Shown here one piece after another: positions 1 to 6,623 of a stretch of DNA of 11,105 bases (position 1 is its first letter; every line of letters starts with the position of its first letter). Origin of the DNA: an uncultured Pseudomonadota bacterium (GTDB lineage: Bacteria; SAR324; NAC60-12); contig CAJXNF010000059.1 of the NCBI GenBank assembly GCA_913056375.1, positions 1-11,105 of the forward strand, in the 5' to 3' direction. The notes under the pieces are model-generated. The model was not told the origin of the DNA. It worked only from the letters and a program-made list of their open reading frames with translations, and did not search any database. Position numbers and translations under genes: made by a program.

Positions 1-158
1 TTGGAGGTGGCCGACTGGTTGCGAGGTATCGGCAGGCAAGTGGAACTTGTTTCTGAGGGAAAAAGACCCGTTCCCTTGGATGAGGTTTTTGCGGAAACGC
101 TGCTCACTGCGAACAGTCCAATCAGCCCAAGGGAGGCCAGCCATTTCTTAATTTTCAT
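1..158 (-). CDS. Secreted protein, N-terminal fragment (probable SoxA by position)
   Basis: This is the first 52 codons of a gene that runs off the left edge of the window. It starts at an ATG at 158 with a good GGAGAG ribosome site 5 nt upstream. The protein opens with a classic Sec signal peptide: MKIKKW, then a hydrophobic stretch, then a VSSVSA cleavage site near residue 23. It lies 28 nt after soxZ on the same strand. The usual order soxX-Y-Z-A-B makes SoxA, the c-type cytochrome partner of SoxX, the expected product. The roughly 29 mature residues visible (beginning KTSSKGTGLF) show no haem motif and I cannot match them to SoxA, so the call rests on context. A frameshift after the signal peptide is possible, because another frame is also open there. 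The gene itself is fairly certain; its identity is not. Confidence 0.6.
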   Translation of the reverse strand, partial: MKIKKWLASLGLIGLFAVSSVSAKTSSKGTGLFPSETSSTCLPIPRNQSATS

Positions 159-186
159 GTGCTTCTCTCCGTTACTAGTGAATGGG

Positions 187-489
187 TTATTTGACCTTCC
201 CTTTGCCGTCAAAGGTCTTTCCCTCATTATCAATCATCGCAATTTCGATTGTATCTCCTTTTTTTCCATCATACTGGAAAGCAAGGTAAGGGTTTTTTGA
301 AACAGCAGGACTCCACTGAGCTTCCAGGACTACTTCACCATTTGCCTTAGCAGTGATTTGCTGGATGAAATGAGCTGGGACTAAGCTTCCATCTTTAGCT
401 TTTCGCTGACCCGTCTCCATCGGATGTTTGACGAGTGCCTTCACAGTAACCAGCCCGCTTTGCTCTTTAGCTCGCATTCGAATGGACAT
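187..489 (-). CDS. soxZ: Sulfur carrier complex subunit SoxZ
   Basis: SoxZ forms a heterodimer with SoxY in the periplasm. SoxYZ carries the sulfur intermediates of thiosulfate oxidation, bound to a SoxY cysteine. The 100-residue length and the sequence fit the family: an N-terminal strand around MSIRMRAK, the segment VTVKALVKHPMETGQRK (15-31), the PAHFIQQI motif near residues 38-45, and a late immunoglobulin-like part containing the SPAVSKNPYLAF segment. There is no signal peptide, which is normal because SoxZ is exported together with Tat-borne SoxY. The ATG at 489 is preceded by GAGAGG at good spacing. It follows soxY by 31 nt and precedes the putative soxA by 28 nt, consistent with one transcript. 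Strong family match. Confidence 0.95.
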   Translation of the reverse strand: MSIRMRAKEQSGLVTVKALVKHPMETGQRKAKDGSLVPAHFIQQITAKANGEVVLEAQWSPAVSKNPYLAFQYDGKKGDTIEIAMIDNEGKTFDGKGKVK

Positions 490-520
490 AATTCCTCTCT
501 AATTTGAAATTTTGAATAAA

Positions 521-985
521 TCAACCACCACAGCCACCAATGGTAACCTTGATTTCCTTAGTTGCTTTCATGAGTTGTCCATCGGCTTTTACAACAGCAT
601 GGACTGCTGAAGTTTTACCCATTTTGATACGGGTTGAAACGTACGGACGCAATCCTTTACCAATTTGATAATGTGCGGCTAATGGGGTTGGATTCTCATC
701 AACTAGCAAAGAGATTGACTCAACGTTGGGAAGATCTGCCTGAATCGTGATGGGCACAACCGCTCCGTTTTCGGCAATATCTGGAGTCTGCATGAAGATC
801 TTGTCAGAATCTGTCAGACTATCGGTGCCATAGACCTTGTTCAATGCATCTGGGGTTTTCTTAGCCTTGAATGCTTGCTCGTTCCAAGCGGCCCATACTT
901 TTTTGGGGAAAGTTAGTCCTGCTGAAACAGCGGCTGCGAGCATGCCCGCAAAACCAGCTTTCTTTAAGAACTCTCTTCGATTCAT
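521..985 (-). CDS. soxY: Sulfur carrier subunit SoxY
   Basis: SoxY is the subunit that covalently carries sulfur intermediates while SoxXA, SoxB and, where present, SoxCD act on them. The 154-residue protein starts with a twin-arginine signal (NRREFLKK followed by a hydrophobic stretch to about residue 32), so it should be exported folded by Tat. It ends in the diagnostic flexible arm GGCGG, with the substrate-binding cysteine at residue 152, third from the end. The body (roughly 40-145) has the expected SoxY domain, including the region around VPITIQADLP. The ATG at 985 has a strong AAGGAG site, and that site overlaps the stop codon of soxX (TAAGGAG), suggesting coupled translation. It lies between soxX and soxZ on the same strand. 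Confidence 0.96.
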   Translation of the reverse strand: MNRREFLKKAGFAGMLAAAVSAGLTFPKKVWAAWNEQAFKAKKTPDALNKVYGTDSLTDSDKIFMQTPDIAENGAVVPITIQADLPNVESISLLVDENPTPLAAHYQIGKGLRPYVSTRIKMGKTSAVHAVVKADGQLMKATKEIKVTIGGCGG

Positions 986-994
986 CTTTTCTCC

Positions 995-1369
995 TTATAA
1001 TGAGTGAATGTAGTCAGTGACCAGATCGATTTCTCTCTCAGATAGAATACGGTGGGCACCAAAAGGTGGCATGAATGCATTGGGGTTACGGACTCTGGGA
1101 TCCCAAATCTGGGCCCGTAAATCATTCCAATCTGGATAGCGTTGTTTCATCATCATCAGGGCAGGCGCGGTATTGCCTGGCAACTCCCCATTATCCATCA
1201 CATGGCAAGCCAGGCAATTTCCACCTCGCCGATTCCAGGCGATCTTCTTGCCAGCTGCAATTCTCTCCTGGATTGACAATTCCTTAGCACTCACTGTCTG
1301 ACTCGTTGCAACTAATCCTGCTAGCAGCAACGCGGTCATGCCCAGAGAGGCCAACTTCTTTCTCATCAT
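995..1369 (-). CDS. soxX: Monohaem cytochrome c SoxX
   Basis: SoxX pairs with SoxA to oxidatively attach thiosulfate to the SoxY cysteine, passing electrons to the respiratory chain. The 124-residue protein has a Sec signal peptide (residues 1-28, ending QTVSA), one c-type haem site CLACH (C52, C55, H56), and a probable distal methionine ligand M100 in the FMPPFG segment. This matches a single-haem SoxX. The reading frame is open further upstream to 1456, but I place the start at the ATG at 1369 because GAGGAGG sits just before it and the signal peptide begins there. A second ATG at 1366 follows immediately and could serve instead. The stop is 9 nt before soxY. It is the first gene of the leftward sox group and is divergent from the soxW-like gene. 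Confidence 0.92.
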   Translation of the reverse strand: MMRKKLASLGMTALLLAGLVATSQTVSAKELSIQERIAAGKKIAWNRRGGNCLACHVMDNGELPGNTAPALMMMKQRYPDWNDLRAQIWDPRVRNPNAFMPPFGAHRILSEREIDLVTDYIHSL

Positions 1370-1582
1370 GAATCCTCCTCTGTTTTCAGGTCTGGGAACC
1401 GCGGATCGGTCATCAAAAAATTCTGAACCACGACCTTGATCAAGCCCATGATCCATTGGAGAAAATCTGTATCCACTGCCTTAGATATGGATTCTGACAA
1501 TTCGAATACAAATTTTGTGGCGTTTTGTCTAACATTTTGGTCTTATGATGTCCAATCTTTTTTTCATTTATATTCAAATATT
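1370..1582. other. Divergent intergenic region between sox genes and soxW-dsbD
   Basis: This 213-bp gap separates two divergent gene sets and must hold promoters for both. It is rich in A and T from about 1500 to 1582. I see no clear operator dyad, riboswitch or terminator. On the minus strand the only strong element is the GAGGAGG ribosome site for soxX at its left end. I could not find a convincing -35/-10 pair for soxX. Shared control of both sides by one regulator is an inference from layout only. Confidence 0.5.
1544..1549 (+). promoter_or_regulatory. Possible -10 element for soxW-dsbD
   Basis: TATGAT matches the sigma-70 -10 consensus at five of six positions. It would place a transcription start about 25-30 nt before the ATG at 1583. 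No good -35 lies at 16-18 nt: TTGTCT is present at 1525-1530, but only 13 nt away. The call is therefore weak and could be chance in AT-rich sequence. Confidence 0.25.
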
Positions 1583-2131
1583 ATGAAGTACTTACTAACA
1601 TTTCTGTGTCGGTTGCGACTGTCTTGGACTAGAGGACAACTACCAAAACAGTTTTTAATTTTGGGAGTTTTGACGCTGGTTATTTTGATCAGTAGAACGC
1701 ACCAAATCAGCGCGCGCATTCCTGAAATGAGCGTTGCAACTGACTTGAAATCCTTTGCAGACCAATTTCCAGATAAAGTGGTTGTGCTCTATTTCACAGC
1801 GGAATATTGCATGTATTGTCAGGCATTGGATCGTGAGGTGCTGGGTCCGGTTTTGCGCAGTCAAGACTACGAAGCGATTTCCCAATTTTTTCGTGTTCAA
1901 CACGATGAACCAGAGACCAAACTGACCGATTTCGATGGAAAAAAAATCAGCAATCGGGATTTGATTCAACGCTACCAAGTAGACGTAACTCCAACTATAA
2001 TTTTTCTTGGGCCAGATGGTCGGGAAGTCGCCTCATCAATTGTGGGATTTCTAACTGTTGATTTCTACGGTGCCTATCTGGATCAAAGTATTCAAGACGG
2101 ACGAACCCATCTCCTTTCGAAAACGAACTGA
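1583..2131 (+). CDS. soxW: Membrane-anchored thioredoxin-like protein (SoxW-like)
   Basis: This is a predicted periplasmic thiol-disulfide oxidoreductase. After a short basic N-terminus there is one hydrophobic segment (about 23-37), probably a signal anchor. It is followed by a thioredoxin-fold domain (about 60-172) with active site CMYC (C76, C79) in the context FTAEYCMYC, and a cis-proline at P137 in VTPTIIFLG. Lying next to soxXYZ, it is most like SoxW, which is thought to keep SoxYZ or cytochrome cysteines reduced. It ends 3 nt before dsbD, its likely electron donor. The frame stays open upstream to 1436. I chose the ATG at 1583 because it sits directly ahead of the anchor, although the ribosome site there is poor. 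The SoxW name rests on context and fold, not on an exclusive motif. Confidence 0.8.
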   Translation: MKYLLTFLCRLRLSWTRGQLPKQFLILGVLTLVILISRTHQISARIPEMSVATDLKSFADQFPDKVVVLYFTAEYCMYCQALDREVLGPVLRSQDYEAISQFFRVQHDEPETKLTDFDGKKISNRDLIQRYQVDVTPTIIFLGPDGREVASSIVGFLTVDFYGAYLDQSIQDGRTHLLSKTN

Positions 2132-2134
2132 AAA

Positions 2135-4003
2135 ATGCGAATCCTGCTCCTGTTGTTCCTTCTGTCCTGGCCACTTTTGGCTTCGGCCCAGTTCGATGAT
2201 CCTGAAATTCCAGAAATTATCGTGAGAGTTCAGAGCGCACTGGAACCCAGCGATCCTCGACCGGGGGAACATGTTCGGATTGTAGTGACTGCCCAGATTG
2301 AGAAGGGTTGGAAAATCTACTCGGTGGTTCCATCCAAGGAAGAATTCGCTCCAATTGCCTCCGCCTTGGAATGGGATGCTGGAAATTGGGAGGCCTTGGG
2401 GCCATTTTACGAAACCAATCCAATTTCAGAACCTGATCCTGTATTGGGAATGGTCCTGAGTTACCACAAAGGTGAAAGTCGCTTTTATCAGAATTTCAAG
2501 GTACCTAGTACCCAAAGCGGGAACAGCGCTGGTGATGGACGCATCACCTTTCAGGCCTGTAGTGACAGAGTTTGTTTGCCACCTGATGAGGTTACATTCT
2601 CTCTTCCTGCTTCTATTACATCAGGCAGTGTCCGCTCCGAATACTCTGTACCCAACTTCAGCATCAATCCTGATATGGGGGGAGTCGCTAAGGTAGAGGA
2701 AGCAACTAGCCTACTTGGCTTTCTAGGTTTAGCGGTATTGGCAGGTTTTTTTGCCTTGTTGACCCCCTGCGTTCTACCAATGATTCCAATCACCGTTTCC
2801 TTTTTTACAGCGCAAGCTCAACAATCTCGTGGTGCGTCTCTTCGACTGGTTGCCACTTTTGCACTGGGGTTGGTCGGAACCTACACCATCTTGGGCATGG
2901 GAATGTCTCTGTTGTTTGGAGCCGCAGGGATTGTTCAACTAGCTTCCAATCCATGGTTGAACTTGGCTGTTGGTGTCCTCTTTGTGCTTTTTGCGGTGAG
3001 TTTGATCGGTTTCCTGGATTTCAGTCTGCCACCGGCGTTAATCAACCGGCTGGACTCCTTTTCCAGAAAGACTGGGGGTTTGGCAGGCATCTTCCTGATT
3101 GGGGTGGCCTTTACCTTCACTGCTTTCACCTGCACGATCCAGTTTGTGGGAACACTGTTATTGGCAGCAGCCCGAGGAGAGTGGTTTCTACCGATCCTTG
3201 GAATGTTGGTGTTCTCAACAGTCTTTGCGTTGCCGTTCATTCTGATGGGCCTCTTCCCAACCTTGATTCGGCGTTCCCGTGGCCTTTCGGGCAACTGGAT
3301 GGAACACCTGAAGATTGTTCTAGGAATTTTGGAATTAGGGATTGCTTGGAAGTTCTTCAGTAACGCTGATTTGGTGTGGCAATGGGGCGTGCTGGATCGG
3401 GAAGTAGTTTTGGCAGCTTGGGCGGTGCTGATGGTTGCGATTGCAGCATTTCTATTGGGACGATTCCCGATCAAAGGAATCCGAATTGGCCATCTGGGCC
3501 CAGGTTATCTTGGTTTTGGGGCAGTTTTCTTGATTTTTGGGCTTTACTTCGGATCAGGTGTGGTAGGGAAAGAGCTCAATCCCCTAGTAGAGAGCTACCT
3601 ACCACCACCAATCCAGGGGACTGGTGATTTTGAGAAACTTTCAGCAGAGGCTGGATTAGTCTGGCATGATAACTTTCCTGAAGCCCTAGCCGTTGCTCAG
3701 GAAACCCAAAAACCGCTATTTCTAGATTTTACAGGGTATACCTGCGTGAATTGCCGCTGGATGGAGAAAAGTGTTTTTGCCAAACCAGAAGTGTTGAAGG
3801 TGTTTCAAGAAGAGTTTGTACTTGCACAGCTCTACACGGACGGAGGCTCCTTCCAGGAGGCGAACCGGGAGCTGCAAATGGAGCGCTTTAACACTTTGGC
3901 TCTTCCTTTTTACGTGGTTCTGAATGCCAGCGATCAGGAAATTAAACGTCATGCGGGCATTATCCCTGATCCAAAGGATTTCCTGACATTTCTGGAGTTT
4001 TAA
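2135..4003 (+). CDS. dsbD: Thiol:disulfide interchange protein DsbD
   Basis: DsbD carries electrons from cytoplasmic thioredoxin across the inner membrane to periplasmic thiol proteins. All three parts are present in 622 residues. A signal peptide (1-19) is followed by the periplasmic alpha domain, with its cysteine pair C142 and C147. Next comes a polytopic CcdA-like core (about 190-480), with C212 in the TPCVLPMIP motif and C333 in FTAFTCTIQF. Last is a C-terminal thioredoxin-like gamma domain (about 510-622), with the CVNC active site (C537, C540). All six relay cysteines are intact, so it should be functional. It starts 3 nt after the soxW-like stop with little ribosome site of its own, so translation is probably coupled. 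Sox clusters often carry the short CcdA/SoxV instead, so a complete DsbD here is worth noting. Confidence 0.95.
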   Translation: MRILLLLFLLSWPLLASAQFDDPEIPEIIVRVQSALEPSDPRPGEHVRIVVTAQIEKGWKIYSVVPSKEEFAPIASALEWDAGNWEALGPFYETNPISEPDPVLGMVLSYHKGESRFYQNFKVPSTQSGNSAGDGRITFQACSDRVCLPPDEVTFSLPASITSGSVRSEYSVPNFSINPDMGGVAKVEEATSLLGFLGLAVLAGFFALLTPCVLPMIPITVSFFTAQAQQSRGASLRLVATFALGLVGTYTILGMGMSLLFGAAGIVQLASNPWLNLAVGVLFVLFAVSLIGFLDFSLPPALINRLDSFSRKTGGLAGIFLIGVAFTFTAFTCTIQFVGTLLLAAARGEWFLPILGMLVFSTVFALPFILMGLFPTLIRRSRGLSGNWMEHLKIVLGILELGIAWKFFSNADLVWQWGVLDREVVLAAWAVLMVAIAAFLLGRFPIKGIRIGHLGPGYLGFGAVFLIFGLYFGSGVVGKELNPLVESYLPPPIQGTGDFEKLSAEAGLVWHDNFPEALAVAQETQKPLFLDFTGYTCVNCRWMEKSVFAKPEVLKVFQEEFVLAQLYTDGGSFQEANRELQMERFNTLALPFYVVLNASDQEIKRHAGIIPDPKDFLTFLEF

Positions 4004-4047
4004 CCTTATTTTTTCTCTGTCTGAAAATTCACTTTTTTGCTGACGGG

Positions 4048-4075
4048 TTGAGTTTTCTTGTAATCGCGTTAATTT
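4048..4075 (+). promoter_or_regulatory. Weak candidate promoter for the response regulator
   Basis: TTGAGT (4048-4053) and TAATTT (4070-4075) are spaced 16 nt apart in the 134-bp gap after dsbD. The -10 matches only three of six consensus positions, so this is a low-confidence guess. I see no hairpin-plus-T-run terminator after dsbD, so read-through from soxW-dsbD cannot be excluded. Confidence 0.2.
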
Positions 4076-4137
4076 AGTGTCAAATTCCTCTCGAATTCTT
4101 TTTCTGACAAAAACTGTAACTAATTTTGGTGAGTGCT

Positions 4138-5259
4138 ATGGAATCCCAAGCTTCGTATCGTCTATTGCTGGTTGAGGACTCTGAGGAACAACGTCTGATC
4201 GTTGAGCAGATGTTGCTTCAAATTGACAGCGAACGCTACCAAGTGGACTCTGCAGCTACTTATGCTGAGGCGCTTACATTTATACAGCGGCACAGCTATG
4301 ACATGCTGCTGATCGATTTCTACTTGGACTCTCCCCACACCGCCCTCGATTTGATGCAGGAAGTTCGCTTGCTCAATTTACCTGTGGTTGTAATTACAGC
4401 GGATGAGGATCGCACAGTGTTCCTCCAGTGTTTCCAGAAGGGAGCAAAGGAATTCCTAAACAAGCCGGTCAACCTTGTTGAAATGCAGGTTCGTTTACGC
4501 TCAGTTCTGCATGCAAGAAACTACGAGCGATCTCTATTGGAAGAAATTCAGGAACGCCGACGGATTGAGATGCAACTCCGCCAGCAGGAACGTATGAATC
4601 GGATTTTGGTGGAGGCGTTTCCCCATCTGATCATGCGCTTTGATCAAGACAACACCTTACTGGATTACAAGAACGATCCTGATTGCTTGCTGGGGCCACC
4701 AGGCACCAAGGGCAAACTTCTAAAAGAACTGCCACTACCAGAAAATTTGCGGCGTCAGATTTCCCAGCTGACGCATCTTGTTCGTGAGTCAAATACAGAT
4801 GAAGAAGTGAGCTACAGCACCCGAAATGAAGACTTCGAGTTGACTCGTTATGAACTGCAGGGGTATCCAAGTGAGAACAAAGAAGTGGTTGTCTTCCTGC
4901 GTACTTACAATGAGCAGGATGAATACTCGCTGCTCACCGCACATAACCTGACCATTAATCTGTCAAATAAGGAAGTTCGGCGAGGATCCAGCACCATCTA
5001 TCTGAACCGAAAAGAATATCGGATGCTGCTCTATTTCATGAAGAACCCGAATCGTATCCTGAGTAAGGATATGATCCTGAATACGGTCTGGGGACATGAT
5101 TATGAGCCTGAGGCAAGAGTGGTGGACACACTGATCGCTCGCTTACGCAAAAAGATTGACCAAGGATTTGAGCCGAAATTCATCAGTACGGAGCGTGGGG
5201 TAGGATATTCCTTCAGAACTTCTGACTGGCGTAAAGGACGTGAGGTCGCCCACGATTGA
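4138..5259 (+). CDS. Response regulator: receiver, coiled coil, PAS-like domain, OmpR-type DNA-binding domain
   Basis: This is a two-component transcription regulator of 373 residues, much longer than the roughly 230 of a normal OmpR/PhoB protein. The receiver domain (8-123) has the acidic pair E13/D14, phospho-acceptor D60 in LLIDFYLD, T87 and K109, all in place. A charged coiled coil (125-157) leads to a PAS-like sensor domain (about 155-260). The C-terminal winged helix (268-362) has the OmpR features LNRKEYRMLLYF, VVDTLIARLRKKI and STERGVGYSF. It may therefore integrate phosphorylation with a second, PAS-sensed signal. The frame begins with TTG and GTG codons at 4126 and 4129, but I prefer the ATG at 4138, with GGTGAG 4 nt upstream. 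No partner kinase is in the window. A parA-like gene follows after 120 nt. Target genes are unknown. Confidence 0.88.
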   Translation: MESQASYRLLLVEDSEEQRLIVEQMLLQIDSERYQVDSAATYAEALTFIQRHSYDMLLIDFYLDSPHTALDLMQEVRLLNLPVVVITADEDRTVFLQCFQKGAKEFLNKPVNLVEMQVRLRSVLHARNYERSLLEEIQERRRIEMQLRQQERMNRILVEAFPHLIMRFDQDNTLLDYKNDPDCLLGPPGTKGKLLKELPLPENLRRQISQLTHLVRESNTDEEVSYSTRNEDFELTRYELQGYPSENKEVVVFLRTYNEQDEYSLLTAHNLTINLSNKEVRRGSSTIYLNRKEYRMLLYFMKNPNRILSKDMILNTVWGHDYEPEARVVDTLIARLRKKIDQGFEPKFISTERGVGYSFRTSDWRKGREVAHD

Positions 5260-5320
5260 GCATGTGAAGAGCGGCGATTGCTTGGTACGAATTCCGCAAC
5301 TGGTACCTTATTCACCTGAA

Positions 5321-5349
5321 TTGACGGGTGGACAATGATTCGCTATTGA
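5321..5349 (+). promoter_or_regulatory. Candidate sigma-70-like promoter for the parA-like gene
   Basis: TTGACG (5321-5326, five of six -35 matches) is followed after 17 nt by TATTGA (5344-5349), a weaker -10. The start codon at 5380 lies 31 nt downstream of the -10. Spacing is ideal and the -35 good, but the -10 is poor. If real, the ATPase gene would be transcribed separately from the regulator upstream. Confidence 0.35.
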
Positions 5350-5379
5350 AGTCCTAATAACTGTTCCTGATTTTACTGC

Positions 5380-6153
5380 ATGGCCACTGTCATCTCCTTT
5401 GCGAGCCAGAAAGGTGGGGTTGGTAAAACCACCTCAGCTGTTCACTTGGCAACGGCCTTCGCCCTTGGTGGCTACCGTACTCTGCTATTGGATCTTGATC
5501 CTCAAGGCTCCGTCTATTCAGCGATGGGAGTTAAGCAGAGAGTCATCCAGGGGACTCTTGAAATCTTTTGCAAGGACAGCACGACCCTTTCGGATGTTCT
5601 CTTGCCGACCAGCACCGAGAACATGCACTTGATCCTAAATGATGTGGATCGGCTGACGCACGAAAATGAATTGATGAAGGTGGCTGCCGACTACCACCAC
5701 CTGCACCAGTGGCTTGCTCGCCATGCCCTTGGAGAGTTTGAATTCATCATCATTGACGTGCCTGCTTCTACAAATGCACTGAGCATCAATGCGATGGTCG
5801 CCTCGAATTTGGTGATTGTCCCGATGCAGTGTGAAGCCCTCGCTATCAAGTCTCTCAAACGCTTTCTCCTCGCCTTCAAAGACCTCCAAGCTAACATCGA
5901 CCCAAATCTGCGGATTGCAGGGATTCTTCTGACGATGTTCGATCACGAAATTCCAGCTCACCAAAAAGTTTGCCGGCAGGTCTATCAAACGTTGGGAGAG
6001 AGTGTCTTCCAAACGATCATTCCTAAATGTCCCCAGGTACTGGACGCCAGCGCTGCAGGCATGGATGTCATCAACCGCAGCCTTAACTCGATCGGAGCAA
6101 CTGGATACATCAGGCTGGCCAACGAAATTCTTGATCGATTCCGGCTTCGCTAG
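5380..6153 (+). CDS. Orphan ParA/MinD-family ATPase
   Basis: This 257-residue protein belongs to the deviant Walker A ATPases that position DNA, septa or large complexes. The P-loop KGGVGKTT (11-18) has the signature lysine K11, then comes the DLDPQGS motif (A', D38-S44), and Walker B is IIIDVP with D126. Family members dimerise on ATP and bind DNA or membrane. There is no N-terminal helix-turn-helix as in plasmid ParA, and I did not recognise a MinD-like amphipathic C-terminal helix. No parB, minE or centromere-like repeat array is visible, so it is an orphan and its cargo is unknown. The ribosome site before the ATG is weak. Its stop overlaps the stop of the convergent rppH gene in a shared CTAG. 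A role near the upstream regulator is only a positional inference. Confidence 0.88.
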   Translation: MATVISFASQKGGVGKTTSAVHLATAFALGGYRTLLLDLDPQGSVYSAMGVKQRVIQGTLEIFCKDSTTLSDVLLPTSTENMHLILNDVDRLTHENELMKVAADYHHLHQWLARHALGEFEFIIIDVPASTNALSINAMVASNLVIVPMQCEALAIKSLKRFLLAFKDLQANIDPNLRIAGILLTMFDHEIPAHQKVCRQVYQTLGESVFQTIIPKCPQVLDASAAGMDVINRSLNSIGATGYIRLANEILDRFRLR

Positions 6154-6623
6154 ATCACACCTAATCGCTTTAATCCTTTCCGATACGCCTTGCGTTTAAA
6201 GCGCACGACCTTGCGCAAACCAACCTTAGGTCTCATCCACTTGAAACGGTCAAACTCCTGCTTGTGTCCTTTGTTACTCAAAGAGAGTGTTTCTGTTCCA
6301 TGATTCAGTTGAACGAGGAACCAGCGTTGCTCTTGTCCCCAATACTGCCTCCAGCGATTCTTTTGTTGCATTCTCTTTAGGACAGCTTTAGGAAACTGGT
6401 AGCGAGTTCGCTTGGAGCTCTGTTTGAGAATCTTGACATCATTCGTCCCAATCTCTTCATTTAGCTCCCTCAGAATGGCTTGTTCTTCCGTTTCCCCTGG
6501 ATCCACTCCGCCCTGAGGAAATTGCCAGCCTTTGCGTCGTCCATCCACCCTGTGGAACATCAAGATCTTGTCACCACGCTGATTGAGGATCACTGCTGCC
6601 ACATTGGGACGAAACTTCATCAT
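6150..6623 (-). CDS. rppH: RNA pyrophosphohydrolase (Nudix hydrolase RppH)
   Basis: RppH removes pyrophosphate from the 5' end of triphosphorylated mRNAs in the cytoplasm and thereby starts RNase E-dependent decay. The 157-residue length fits the enzyme. FRPNVAAVI near the start and GWQFPQGGV (32-40) are typical. The Nudix box (38-59) is complete: G38, E44, R52, E53, E56, E57 and G59. The C-terminal half keeps RppH hallmarks such as QEQRWFLVQL, EFDRFKW and RKVVRFKRKAYRKGLK. The start ATG overlaps the symporter stop by 4 nt (ATGA); a second ATG follows directly and has better spacing from AAGGTG. Dinucleoside polyphosphate hydrolysis is a known side activity of the family. It is the last gene of the leftward group and ends against the convergent parA-like gene with no terminator between them. 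Confidence 0.93.
   Translation of the reverse strand: MMKFRPNVAAVILNQRGDKILMFHRVDGRRKGWQFPQGGVDPGETEEQAILRELNEEIGTNDVKILKQSSKRTRYQFPKAVLKRMQQKNRWRQYWGQEQRWFLVQLNHGTETLSLSNKGHKQEFDRFKWMRPKVGLRKVVRFKRKAYRKGLKRLGVI

Noticed and set aside
1..300. 99-codon open frame on the plus strand at the left edge
   Set aside because: It overlaps the signal peptide gene and the soxZ 3' end in antisense, and no family is recognisable.
1370..1456. Upstream extension of soxX by 29 codons
   Set aside because: The strong GAGGAGG ribosome site and the signal peptide both begin at 1369; the extension is polar and lacks a ribosome site.
2935..3474. 179-codon open frame on the minus strand inside dsbD
   Set aside because: It is opposite a well-conserved transmembrane region of DsbD; its Arg/Lys/Thr-rich content is what hydrophobic codons give when read backwards.
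4126..4137. TTG or GTG start for the response regulator
   Set aside because: The ATG at 4138 has GGTGAG at acceptable spacing and begins the receiver domain at the normal distance.
4004..4137. Terminator after dsbD
   Set aside because: A T-rich stretch is present at 4009-4016 but no stable stem precedes it.
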